Source: UBA4736 sp002404015
GTDB taxonomy: Bacteria > Chloroflexota > Dormibacteria > Dormibacterales > Dormibacteraceae
Length of the DNA: 64,000 nt
Reading direction: 5' to 3'
NCBI GenBank assembly: GCA_036747295.1
Contig: DAIOCN010000005.1
Location: forward strand, 1 to 64,000
The stretch's first letter is position 1. Each line of letters starts with the position of its first letter. The translations under genes and the position numbers were made by a program. Shown here one piece after another: positions 24,162 to 32,268 of the stretch. The notes beneath the pieces are model-generated. The model was not told the DNA's origin. It saw only the letters and a list, made by a program, of their open reading frames with translations, and did no database searches.

Positions 24162-24356
24162 CTAGGCCGGAGGCGCTGCCGACCGCTTGCGCTTGGCGCG
24201 CGCGGCGCGCTTCCGAGCCGCGATCGACTTCAGCTTGCGGCGCGCGCTGGGCGCCACAAAGTACTTCTTACGGCGAGCCTCGCCCTTGGCCATGAGGCTG
24301 TCGTCCCGGAAGAGGCGGAGCGCAAGCTCAAGGTCCTCGGGTCCCTCCAGCACCAT
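24162..24356 (-). CDS. rpsU: Ribosomal protein bS21
   Basis: 64 residues from ATG 24356, strongly basic. The bS21 pattern is present: LELALRLFRDDS, then RRKKYFVAPSARRKLKS and a poly-Lys/Arg/Ala tail. bS21 helps the 30S subunit pair the anti-Shine-Dalgarno sequence. An in-frame start at 24389 would add 11 residues. Confidence 0.8.
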   Translation of the reverse strand: MVLEGPEDLELALRLFRDDSLMAKGEARRKKYFVAPSARRKLKSIAARKRAARAKRKRSAAPPA

Positions 24357-24398
24357 CTTGGTGCCGGCTTGGCGGTGCTTATCCAGCAAGGCCGGGGG

Positions 24399-24575
24399 TC
24401 AGTGCTCCCCGCGGGTGTCGTTCCCGCTAGAGTCCGACTGGGTCACGGTCCGGTAGTGGGCCTGACGCTGTCGCAGCAGCTCCAGGTTATTCGCCTGCAG
24501 CTTCTCCTGGTCCCTCTTCTCGCGGGTCCCCTTGGATATGAAGGGCAGCCAGTCGGACAGCTTTCGCATTCGCAT
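24399..24575 (-). CDS. Possible 58-residue protein
   Basis: ATG-started frame encoding a basic helical N-terminus (MRMRKLSDWLPFISKG), a helix of EKLQANNLELLRQRQ type, and a polar tail ending DTRGEH. It fills the gap between the LivJ-type binding protein and bS21 on the same strand. Composition looks coding, but there is no strong ribosome site and no recognised family. Confidence 0.4.
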   Translation of the reverse strand: MRMRKLSDWLPFISKGTREKRDQEKLQANNLELLRQRQAHYRTVTQSDSSGNDTRGEH

Positions 24576-24669
24576 TCCCGTCGAGTATGCGCTACGTCGC
24601 CACGCGACGCCGTTCCGAATCCATCAGCCAGGAATTCCGAGCCCGCCCAGAGGCGGTCAGCAGCGCCCA

Positions 24670-25914
24670 CTAGTGCGAGATCGGCTGGGCGTTCGCGTAG
24701 GCGGCCGGCCAGACGACCTTCATCTGGCCGACCGCCTGCCACTGCCCCACGACCGCCGCGGCCAGCCGGTTCTGACCGACGTCGGCCAGGTTGCCCGTGT
24801 TGAAGGCGATGCCGCCGCCGTTGATCGCGTCGCCGGCGGGTACGTTGACCTGCAGCGCCGCGACGCGCAGCTTGTCCGGCGTGACCTCGTCCGCCACCCG
24901 CGGGAAAACCTCGTGGAAGACGGCCCAACCGCCGATGAAGCCCGCCACCGCCGGGATGCTCATCGAGCTTCCCGAGTTCTGGGACGCGTACACGGCCCTG
25001 GCCTGGGCCAGCAGGGAGCGGCCATCCGGGGAGAGCGCGCCCGGGCTGACCTGGTCGTCCGGCTTGTCGGCGGCGAACACGCCCACGGCCGCGGCGCCCA
25101 GCCGCTTCCCGAAGTCCGGCGTGCAGAACGCGGAGCTGGTGCCCACCGCGGCGCGCAGGGGGACGTTGCGCTCCACCACCGCCTTCCAGATCGCCACCCC
25201 GTCGTCGATGTAGCTGACGTCCCACAGGTAGTCGGCGCGGTCGGCGGCCAGGCGGTCGGCGACCTGGCCGGCGTCAAAGGCGGAGGCGTTGTAGACGATC
25301 CGGTCCACCACGGGCATGCCGAGCGCCGCCGCCCGCGCCGCCTCCCCATCGCCCACCGAGCGCCCGTAGACGTCGTCCACGCTGATGATCACAGACCGGG
25401 TGGACGCCGGCTGCAGCCCGGCCGCCGGGACCAGGACACTGCGTGTGAAGTCCACCGCCATGCGGCCCAGGTTGTCCCCCGTCGCCACGGTTCGGAAAAC
25501 GTAGTGGCGGTTGCGCGTGACACCGTCGGATACGGCGCCCGTCTCCCAGTAGATGGTCTTGCGCTGGTCAGCCCTGGCGGCGGCGGGCTCGGCCAGGGTG
25601 CTGCCGTAGGTCCCGAAGATGAGCGCCACGTGGTCCTCGTCGATCAGGCGGTCGACCGCGGCCACAGCCTGCGCGGGCGTGGTGGCGTCGATCACCCTCA
25701 ACTGAACCTGGCGGCTGCCCAGCGCACCCGTGGCCTGGGCCAGGCGCAGCGCGGCCCGGAGCCCGGCCAACTCGTCATGGCCGCCGGGCGCCTGTGGACC
25801 GGAGAGCGGGTAGATCGCACCCAGCACCAGCGGCTTGACCGCCGGCCGCGACTCCGAGCAGGCGGCGGCAACCAGGATGAGTAGGGCGAGGAGCGCGCCC
25901 CCAAAGCGCCTCAC
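24670..25914 (-). CDS. ABC transporter substrate-binding lipoprotein, branched-chain amino acid type
   Basis: 414-residue extracytoplasmic binding protein of the LivJ/Peripla_BP_6 fold. It has a lipoprotein signal (LLALLILVAAAC, Cys ~19), then LVLGAIYPLSGPQAPGG, HVALIFGTYGSTLAEPAA, YVFRTVATGDNLGRMA and VIISVDDVYGRSVGDG, the standard two-lobed order. No permease or ATPase genes adjoin it, so it may serve a distant transporter or act as a sensor. Ligand unknown. Confidence 0.9.
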   Translation of the reverse strand: MRRFGGALLALLILVAAACSESRPAVKPLVLGAIYPLSGPQAPGGHDELAGLRAALRLAQATGALGSRQVQLRVIDATTPAQAVAAVDRLIDEDHVALIFGTYGSTLAEPAAARADQRKTIYWETGAVSDGVTRNRHYVFRTVATGDNLGRMAVDFTRSVLVPAAGLQPASTRSVIISVDDVYGRSVGDGEAARAAALGMPVVDRIVYNASAFDAGQVADRLAADRADYLWDVSYIDDGVAIWKAVVERNVPLRAAVGTSSAFCTPDFGKRLGAAAVGVFAADKPDDQVSPGALSPDGRSLLAQARAVYASQNSGSSMSIPAVAGFIGGWAVFHEVFPRVADEVTPDKLRVAALQVNVPAGDAINGGGIAFNTGNLADVGQNRLAAAVVGQWQAVGQMKVVWPAAYANAQPISH

Positions 25915-25934
25915 GGGCTCAGGATAGCCGGACC

Positions 25935-26576
25935 CTAGGCCGTGATGAGCGTGACCGCCGCCGCGCCCAGCAGCGCGACCGTCCAGGCCAGGTCCAGGTT
26001 GAACCAGCTCTTACGGAGCATCCCGACGCCTACCTTCTCGTACACGACCAGGGCGACCACGCCCATCACGAGCAGCATGGCGGCCGTGTGAACCGTGCCG
26101 GCGATCAGAGCCCGCCCGGCCAGCAGGGAGCCGACCGGCAGCACCGCCTCCTGGCTGGCGGCCAACCGCCAGCCGAGGACGACCGGCACCAGCATCAGGC
26201 CGGCACCGTGGGCGGAGGACATCAGGAAGGACCAGGCCGCCAGCCGGACGGGGCCGACCCGCATGCCGAAGCCGCGGGGGTGGGCCATTCGGCGGTTGAG
26301 CCGGTAGACGGCGAAGCAGACCAGGAACAGCGCCGCAGTGAGCCGCAGCAGCACCGGCGAGACCACGGCCTGGGCCGCCCCGACCACCAGCACCACGCTG
26401 ATGATCGAGGCCTCGTGGCCCAGCGCGATCGGCAGCAGCGAGCGCAGCACTGCCGACCGCTGCTTCTCCTGCAGGCCCCGAGCCACCGCGAACAGCCAGC
26501 CCATGCCGGGGTTGACGCCGTGGTAGGCGCCGAGCAACGCAAACGTCACGAACGGCCAGAGGTTGGCCCAGCTCAT
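25935..26576 (-). CDS. Multi-pass membrane protein, NicO/HupE-like
   Basis: 213 residues with about six hydrophobic helices. Conserved-looking His motifs in membrane context are GAYHGVNPGMGWLFAVARGLQE, IALGHEASI and MSSAHGAGLMLVP, reminiscent of NicO-type nickel/cobalt or related metal exporters. The metal role is inferred from these His residues only. It lies just downstream of the selenium-binding-protein gene, same strand, 22 nt apart. Confidence 0.6.
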   Translation of the reverse strand: MSWANLWPFVTFALLGAYHGVNPGMGWLFAVARGLQEKQRSAVLRSLLPIALGHEASIISVVLVVGAAQAVVSPVLLRLTAALFLVCFAVYRLNRRMAHPRGFGMRVGPVRLAAWSFLMSSAHGAGLMLVPVVLGWRLAASQEAVLPVGSLLAGRALIAGTVHTAAMLLVMGVVALVVYEKVGVGMLRKSWFNLDLAWTVALLGAAAVTLITA

Positions 26577-26598
26577 CCCCTACGGTCGGCAGTATGGA

Positions 26599-27984
26599 TC
26601 AGGCGAAGCAGTAGGAATCGGACGATGCGTCTCCGCCCTCCAGGTGGATCTGATGGCTGCGCTGGGCTGTTTCCAGGAAGAAGTCCTCAGTCGGCTCAAG
26701 TCCGCCGTCCGGCCCGGCGTCGAGGCGGGTCACCCAGCCCTTGACACCCTCCGGGTAGAACTGCTCGTCCCAGGACGCGTAGAGCGAGTTGCTGAGATAC
26801 ACCCGCCGCCCGTCGCGGCTCAGCTCGACCATCTGGGGACCGCCGTTGAGCGGCCCTGAGCCAGGGTGCGCCGCCTTGCGGACGATGCCGCCCAGGTGAA
26901 CCGAACCGGTCTCGCGTGGCTTGAACGGGTCGCTGACGTCGAACTGCTTGATCTCGCCCGTACCCCAGCAGGACACGTAGAGCCAGCGGTCGTCAAGCGA
27001 GAGGTTGATGTCCGTGATCAGCGGCGGCACCGCCTTGAACGGCTGCAGCACCGGCGGCAGGTCCGCCGGGTCGGCAGGTTCGGCCGGGATGGTGATGACC
27101 TTCGTGGCCTTCCACTCCGAGCCGTCCTTGTGCCAGGTCCAGATGGAACCCGAAAGGTCGGCCAGGCTGGTGACCACTCCCACGAAGCCGAAGGTCTGGT
27201 TGGGGTCGTGCGACGGCCGCAGCTCGAGGACCATCTGGTTCTCCTTGCCGAGGTCGATCGTCTGCTTATGGGTGCGGCCGGGCAGGTCCCAGATATGGAG
27301 CTGGTGGCCGTAGCCGGCGCTCATGAGGATCTCCCCGTTGAGGCCGTTCTCGACCATCTTGGGGGTGCCCCACTCGCTGCTGATGAGGATGTCCTGGCCG
27401 AGGTGCCACCAGAAGTCGTAGGCGAGCCGCTGGGGCCCCCTGTCCTTCTCCCAGGCGCCCTTCAGCTCGAAGGTCTCGTGGTCGATGATGAAGATGCCGC
27501 CCGGCTCGTCGCCATCGACGTTGCCCAGGGCGCTCATGTAGATGCCGTCGGGACCGCAGTGGCTGGTGTGGGGCCGGCTGTAACCGGTCTTCCGGGCCAG
27601 CTCCTCCGGCTCGATGGTCTTGATGATCTTCGGGTTCCGGGGGTCGGGCTTGGTGTCGACGATGTAGATCCTCGACGAGCGGAGGCCCGGGATCACAAGG
27701 TAGCGCCGCTCCACGTGGGGATGGGGCGCGAACGGGCAGAGGGCCGAGCTGCACGCGTTCCAGCCGAAGTGATGCAGCTCGTCGCCGGCGTTCGGCATCT
27801 CGAGCCGGCCGACGGATTGGCCGTAGGTGCTCGACTTGGGGTCGACATCGAGCACCTCGAGGGCGTCGGGCTTCTGGAACGTAGGGTCGAGCGTGACCAT
27901 GTACGCCAGCGTCTCGACAGGCGCCTTGGCGGCGTCCTTGGCCGACGCGTAAAAGGTGGGATCCGGTCGGAGAAGGGTCGCCAT
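26599..27984 (-). CDS. Selenium-binding protein 1 / methanethiol oxidase family
   Basis: 461-residue SBP56 beta-propeller. Near-invariant family segments are visible: DELHHFGWNACSSALC, RSSRIYIVDT, YSRPHTSHCGPDGIYMSALG, DFWWHLGQDILISSEWGTP, YGHQLHIWDL and INLSLDDRWLYVSCWGTGEIKQ-like sequence. Characterised members oxidise methanethiol to formaldehyde, hydrogen sulfide and hydrogen peroxide, with His/Cys-bound copper. A rhodanese gene lies directly upstream (13-nt gap) and would be co-expressed, consistent with sulfide or thiol detoxification. Confidence 0.93.
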   Translation of the reverse strand: MATLLRPDPTFYASAKDAAKAPVETLAYMVTLDPTFQKPDALEVLDVDPKSSTYGQSVGRLEMPNAGDELHHFGWNACSSALCPFAPHPHVERRYLVIPGLRSSRIYIVDTKPDPRNPKIIKTIEPEELARKTGYSRPHTSHCGPDGIYMSALGNVDGDEPGGIFIIDHETFELKGAWEKDRGPQRLAYDFWWHLGQDILISSEWGTPKMVENGLNGEILMSAGYGHQLHIWDLPGRTHKQTIDLGKENQMVLELRPSHDPNQTFGFVGVVTSLADLSGSIWTWHKDGSEWKATKVITIPAEPADPADLPPVLQPFKAVPPLITDINLSLDDRWLYVSCWGTGEIKQFDVSDPFKPRETGSVHLGGIVRKAAHPGSGPLNGGPQMVELSRDGRRVYLSNSLYASWDEQFYPEGVKGWVTRLDAGPDGGLEPTEDFFLETAQRSHQIHLEGGDASSDSYCFA

Positions 27985-27997
27985 TTTGGAAAGCCTC

Positions 27998-28846
27998 CTA
28001 CTTCTCGATGGGCACGCGGATCGTGCTGCCCCACTCGGTCCACGAGCCGTCGTAGTTGCGGACGTCCGGGTAACCGAGCAGCTCCTTGAGCACGAACCAG
28101 GTGTGGGCCGAACGCTCGCCGATCCGGCAGTAGGCGATGACCTCGCGGTCGGGGCCGATCCCCTTGCCGCCGTAGAGCTGAGTCAGGTCGTCGGCCGATT
28201 TGAAGCTGCCGTCCTCCTGCACGGCCTGGGCCCAGGGCACGTTGACGGCGGTCGGAATGTGGCCGCCGCGCTGGGCGCCCTCCTGGGGAAGGTTCTCCGG
28301 CGCCAGCAGCTGGCCCGAGTACTCGCCCGGGGAGCGAACGTCGACCAGGCCGGCCTTACCGATCCGGTCGGCGACCTGGTTGCGATAGGCGCGTAGCTCC
28401 TCGCGCGGCTGGCCGCTGAACTTGAACTGGCCGGGCTGGTGGCTGGGCACGTCGGTGGTGTAGGGGCGGCCCTCCTTCTCCCACTTCACGCGGCCGCCGT
28501 TGATCAGCTTGACCTTGTCGAAGCCGTAGTACTTGAGGGCCCAGTACGCGTAGGCGGCGAACCAGTTGTTGTTGTCGCCGTACAGCACGACGGTGGTGTC
28601 CGAATCGACGCCGCTCTCGCCCAGCTTGCGCTCCAGCGCCTCCTTGCCGGCAAGGTCGCGAACGGTCTGGTCCTGAAGGTCCTGGCGCCAGTCCCAGCCC
28701 ACGGCGCCCTCGATGTGGCCGCCGTTGTAGGCGCTCGGGTCGACGTCGACCTCGATCAGGCGGAGGCCGGGATCCTTGCCGTGCTCAACGATCCACTGGG
28801 TCGAGACCAGGGCGTCGGGGTTGGCGAAATTACCGTTTGTTCCCAA
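27998..28846 (-). CDS. Thiosulfate sulfurtransferase (rhodanese), two-domain
   Basis: 282-residue tandem rhodanese. The N-domain is inactive (VVLYGDNNNWFAAYAYW, no Cys). The C-domain has the active loop AYCRIGERS with catalytic Cys and the LVDVRSPGEYSG and GHIPTAVNVPW motifs. It transfers sulfane sulfur from thiosulfate to cyanide or thiols. TTG start at 28846 with a strong GGAGG 9 nt upstream. It leads a unit with the selenium-binding protein/methanethiol oxidase gene. Confidence 0.93.
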   Translation of the reverse strand: MGTNGNFANPDALVSTQWIVEHGKDPGLRLIEVDVDPSAYNGGHIEGAVGWDWRQDLQDQTVRDLAGKEALERKLGESGVDSDTTVVLYGDNNNWFAAYAYWALKYYGFDKVKLINGGRVKWEKEGRPYTTDVPSHQPGQFKFSGQPREELRAYRNQVADRIGKAGLVDVRSPGEYSGQLLAPENLPQEGAQRGGHIPTAVNVPWAQAVQEDGSFKSADDLTQLYGGKGIGPDREVIAYCRIGERSAHTWFVLKELLGYPDVRNYDGSWTEWGSTIRVPIEK

Positions 28847-29030
28847 TTTGAGATACCTCCAAATGGCGGAAATGGAAGGGTTGCTTGCGGATGCTGCGAT
28901 CGTTTCCGGGAGCGCGCGTCGACGGCGCGCAGAGGCAGGGCCTAGTTACAGAAGCAGGCCGGCCGCTGAGTCAGACGCTGGGCAGGCCAGGCGATCTGCC
29001 AGTGCATCTATAGGATTTTAGGAACCTCGC

Positions 29031-29852
29031 ATGGCCGCCCGCAATTCCATCCTGCACCTCGTCAAGTACCAGGCCCTCGGCAACGACTACCTGGTGCTCG
29101 ACCTGCCGGCCGCCCTGGACGAGGTGGTGGCTGCACTGCCGGCGCTCTGCGACCGGCACCGGGGCCTCGGCGCGGACGGTCTGATCGCCTTCGATCCAGC
29201 CTCCTTTGCGGTCCGGGTCTTCAACCCCGACTCCTCCGAGGCCGAGAGGAGCGGCAACGGCCTGCGGATCGCGGCCGCCCACGCCGTGCTCGAGCACGGC
29301 GCGGCCTCCGAGTTCGACCTGACGGCGGGCGGACGCCGGAACGCGGCTCGCGTGCTCTCGGTGGAGGGAGGCCGGGTCAGCTGCGAGCTGGACATCGGGG
29401 CGCCGGTGCTGGAGCCGGACGAGATGGTGACGATCGAGACGCCGCTGGGCGCGCTGCGGTGCCGGCTGGTCTCCGTCGGCAACCCGCACTGCGTCGTCTT
29501 CGGCGAGCTGGTCACGCCCGAGCGCGTGCGTGAGCTGGGGCCGGTCCTGGAAGGGCATGCCCGCTTTCCACAGCGCACGAACGTGCAGCTGGTCGAGCCG
29601 CTCGCCCGCGACCGGGCCCGGATCGAGATCTGGGAGCGGGGGGCCGGCTACACGCTGGCCTCGGGCACCTCGGCGAGCGCGGTCGCGGCGGCGCTCATGC
29701 GGGAGGGTCTGGCTGACGCCAGGATCACCGTCGACATGCCCGGCGGCTCGCTGGCGATCCGCCGGGAGTCTGATGGCTCGCTGGTCCAGTCCGGCCCCGC
29801 CCAGCGCGTCTACCGGGCCCAGGTCGACCTGGCCGACCTAGCAGGGCGCTGA
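29031..29852 (+). CDS. dapF: Diaminopimelate epimerase homologue lacking both catalytic cysteines
   Basis: 273-residue DapF-fold protein with LVKYQALGNDYLVLD, FNPDSSEAE, GNPHCVVFG and WERGAGYTLA. In DapF two cysteines in CGNG and ACGTG act as base and acid. Here they are serines: RSGNG (S74) and ASGTS (S211), and the Glu before TLAxGT is Tyr. The fold is kept but proton-transfer chemistry as in classical DapF is unlikely, so it may bind ligand without epimerising, or act on another substrate. The last codons and stop lie in the terminal repeat of a MITE-like element. Confidence 0.85.
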   Translation: MAARNSILHLVKYQALGNDYLVLDLPAALDEVVAALPALCDRHRGLGADGLIAFDPASFAVRVFNPDSSEAERSGNGLRIAAAHAVLEHGAASEFDLTAGGRRNAARVLSVEGGRVSCELDIGAPVLEPDEMVTIETPLGALRCRLVSVGNPHCVVFGELVTPERVRELGPVLEGHARFPQRTNVQLVEPLARDRARIEIWERGAGYTLASGTSASAVAAALMREGLADARITVDMPGGSLAIRRESDGSLVQSGPAQRVYRAQVDLADLAGR

Positions 29853-30019
29853 AAAAGGTCGGCGAGGGATTCGGTGACCGGGTGGCCCAAATCCTAGGCG
29901 ACTCCGAGAACCGGAGCAAAGCGTATTAGAGATACGCGTCGCGAGGATCGCAGGAGTCAACGACGGAGATGGGTCGCCTGGGCGCCGTAGCACCGTCGAT
30001 TCCTTTTTCAGCGGCCTGC
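29841..30019. mobile_element. MITE-like element, 179 bp, TA-flanked terminal inverted repeats
   Basis: Left end GCAGGGCGCTGAAAAAGG (29841-29858) and right end CCTTTTTCAGCGGCCTGC (30002-30019) are inverted repeats with one mismatch in 18. Each is bordered by TA, the target duplication used by IS630/Tc1-mariner transposases. The interior has no ORF and shows further internal pairing (GCGTAT/ATACGC; GACTCC/GGAGTC; AGGCGAC/GTCGCCT), so it could fold as one long hairpin. It supplies the stop codon of dapF (TGA in the left repeat) and overlaps the AIM24 stop on the right. Confidence 0.75.
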
Positions 30020-30753
30020 TAATTCCCGCGGAGTAGGCCCCCGATCAACGAGCCTTCACCGCTGGGGTTGGGCAGGTAGCCCGCGATGGCGTGCGCCAGG
30101 TGGGACAGCGACATCGACTGAAGCCAGACGCGCCCGGGTCCGGTGACGGTGGCCAGGAACAGGCCGTCGCCGCCGAAAAGCGCGTTCTTGATACCGGGCA
30201 TGGTGGTCACGTTGAACTGGACCGATTCCTCGTACATCGCCACATGGCCGGGGTGGACCCGCAGGGTGTTGCCCGGCTGCAGGTCGTACGTGATGACCTC
30301 GCCATGCATCTCGATGAAGGCTGTGCCCTGCCCGGAGACCCTCTGCATGCGAAGGCCGGCGCCGCCGAAGATGCCGGCGCCCAGCCTCTGCGAGAAGGCG
30401 ACGCCGAGCTGGACCCCGACGTTGGCGCACATGAACCCGTGGCGATGTATGGCGTAGCTCTTTTCGGGCGTGATCGCCAGCTCCATCACCTGCCCGGGCA
30501 GCTTGGCGGCGAACGCCACCAGCCCCACGCCGCCGGCAGCCGTGTACTCGGTCATGAATATGGTGCTGCCCGCCACCGCCCGGCCGAGGACGGCCATGAA
30601 ACCGCCCGTCTGGCCCCCGGCGCTGGTGCTCGTCCTCAGCTGGATGGCCATCGAGATCCAGGACAGCTCACCGGACTCGGCGAAGACCTGCTCGCCGGGC
30701 TGAAGCGTGAGCTCCAGCACAGGCATCGTCGTACCGACAATCTTGTGCTCCAT
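30019..30753 (-). CDS. AIM24 / TIGR00266 family protein
   Basis: 244-residue beta-rich protein of the AIM24 family: VLELTLQPGEQVFAESGELSW, MTEYTAAGGVGLVAFAA, LPGQVMELAI, FGGAGLRMQRVSGQGTAFIEMHG, and the NALFGGDGLFLATVTGPGRVWLQS block. Members are common in soil bacteria and as mitochondrial AIM24, with no enzymatic role known. It lies 13 nt downstream of the NiCoT gene on the same strand. The stop codon coincides with the outer edge of the MITE. Confidence 0.9.
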   Translation of the reverse strand: MEHKIVGTTMPVLELTLQPGEQVFAESGELSWISMAIQLRTSTSAGGQTGGFMAVLGRAVAGSTIFMTEYTAAGGVGLVAFAAKLPGQVMELAITPEKSYAIHRHGFMCANVGVQLGVAFSQRLGAGIFGGAGLRMQRVSGQGTAFIEMHGEVITYDLQPGNTLRVHPGHVAMYEESVQFNVTTMPGIKNALFGGDGLFLATVTGPGRVWLQSMSLSHLAHAIAGYLPNPSGEGSLIGGLLRGN

Positions 30754-30766
30754 ACGGGTAGCTAGT

Positions 30767-31822
30767 TTATTCGCCGCCCTCGATCATGGCGCCCCAGCGC
30801 TCCTCCACCCGGCGAACCTTGAAGACCGTGAAGGCCAGCACCCAGGTCAGCACGAACGCGGCGACGATCACGAACCCGAGCGAGCCGAAATCCAGGTTGC
30901 CGATGAGGTCGAACAGGCCGCCGTGCAGGCGCAGGGCGCCGATCGTGATCTGGCTCAGCTCGATCCCGCCCACGAAGAGCGCCACGAAGACCGAGAGCCC
31001 GGTCACGGTCATGTTGTAGAAGACCTTGCGCACGGGATTGGAGAAGGCCCAGCCGTAGGCCTTGGCCATGAAGGCGCCGTCCGCGGTGTCCATGAGCGAC
31101 ATGCCGGCGGCGAAGATCACGGGCAGCGAGAGCACCGCCAGGAAGGGCACGCCCTGGGCGGCTGCGCCCGCGGAGATGGCGAGCAGCGCGACCTCGGACG
31201 CGGTGTCGAAGCCGAGCCCGAACAGGAAGCCGATCGGGTACAGCTGCCAGCTGCTGCGGATGACCTTGAAGAGCCGGCCGAAGAGCCTGGTCATCAGGCC
31301 GCCGGCGGCCAGCTCGTGCTTGAGCGACGCTTTGTCGTAGACGCCCCGGCGCATCTTCCGGTAGGTGCTCGCGATGTCGAGCAGGACGGCCAGGTTCATG
31401 GCCCCGATAGCGACCAGGAACACGCCTGAGACGCCCGTCCCCACGATGAAGCCCGCGCTCTTCAGCTGCCCGCTCTCGACCAGGGACTTGGCGACGAAGC
31501 CGAGGCCGAGGGCGATCAGGAAGACGACGGTGGAGTGGCCGAGGGAGAAGAAAAAGCCGGCCCCGACGGGCTTGCCGCCGTCAGCCAGCAGCTTCCGCGT
31601 CGTGTTGTCGATCGCCGAGATGTGGTCAGCGTCGAAGGCGTGGCGCAGGCCAAACGTGTAGGCCAGCCAGCCCAGGCCGAAGAAGGCAGGGTTGTGCATG
31701 CCGAAGGCGATGAGGACGCCCCAGCCGGCGATGTGCAGGGCCAGCACGGCGAGGCTGAAGCCGCCCAGCCTGACCTTCTCACCGCGGTCGAAGCCACGGC
31801 TGACCGTCCCGATCATCCCCAT
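30767..31822 (-). CDS. Nickel/cobalt transporter, NiCoT (HoxN) family
   Basis: 351-residue polytopic permease importing Ni2+ or Co2+. The family signature RHAFDADHISAIDN in helix 2 is intact, as are FFFSLGHSTVVFL and LGFDTASEVALL. About eight helices are predicted. No urease or hydrogenase genes are in the window to show which nickel enzyme is served. Sits between a MoaD-like gene (50 nt upstream) and AIM24. Confidence 0.95.
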   Translation of the reverse strand: MGMIGTVSRGFDRGEKVRLGGFSLAVLALHIAGWGVLIAFGMHNPAFFGLGWLAYTFGLRHAFDADHISAIDNTTRKLLADGGKPVGAGFFFSLGHSTVVFLIALGLGFVAKSLVESGQLKSAGFIVGTGVSGVFLVAIGAMNLAVLLDIASTYRKMRRGVYDKASLKHELAAGGLMTRLFGRLFKVIRSSWQLYPIGFLFGLGFDTASEVALLAISAGAAAQGVPFLAVLSLPVIFAAGMSLMDTADGAFMAKAYGWAFSNPVRKVFYNMTVTGLSVFVALFVGGIELSQITIGALRLHGGLFDLIGNLDFGSLGFVIVAAFVLTWVLAFTVFKVRRVEERWGAMIEGGE

Positions 31823-31872
31823 TCCCCCACCCTACCGGTTATCCGCAGTCGGTCGCAAAAGCCGAGTTGAGG

Positions 31873-32097
31873 TCAGCCTCCGCAGGCGGCTGAGAGGATG
31901 TTGACCCAATCCCCTTCCTGCTCCACGCGCACCCACTCGCGGGGCGCCCCGTCAGGTCCCAGGACGCGGTCGGCGCAGCGCGGATAACGAGTGGCGAGCT
32001 CCTTGAGCGCGGCCTGCAGGTCGCCCGCCTCGACGTCGACGGTAGCCCGCCCGTCGCAGTGCTCCCGGAGCCCGCTTGGGATCCGAAACGTCACCAC
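31873..32097 (-). CDS. MoaD/ThiS-like ubiquitin-fold sulfur carrier
   Basis: 74-residue beta-grasp protein ending in the diagnostic Gly-Gly (SAACGG). The order VTFRIPSGLREHCDG, DLQAALKELATRYP and WVRVEQEGDWVNIL fits a MoaD-type carrier whose C-terminal thiocarboxylate donates sulfur. No partner MoeB/ThiF gene is adjacent. Start GTG or ATG at 32097. Confidence 0.82.
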   Translation of the reverse strand: MVTFRIPSGLREHCDGRATVDVEAGDLQAALKELATRYPRCADRVLGPDGAPREWVRVEQEGDWVNILSAACGG

Positions 32098-32160
32098 ACC
32101 TGAAGCTTAGTCCAACTGCGACCAGGTCGCAATAACGTAAATCTGGGAGAAAGCGGCGCC

Positions 32161-32264
32161 GTAAGGGCGGGCTCCGCCCGCCTGAATGAGTCCGTCTTCC
32201 AGGCGCCGACCGACACGTGGTGAGAAGAAGGGGGCCCATGGGGGAAACACGCTTGTTTCCCCAT
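32161..32264 (-). repeat. Inverted dispersed copy of the 19000-19394 repeat
   Basis: Read on the minus strand this matches the tandem repeat unit: palindrome GGGGAAACAAGCGTGTTTCC, the TCGGTCGGCG-CTGGAAGACGG core and the GGGCGGAGCCCGCCC hairpin. It lies between the Fur-like stop and the MoaD-like start. Confidence 0.88.
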
Positions 32265-32268
32265 GTCG

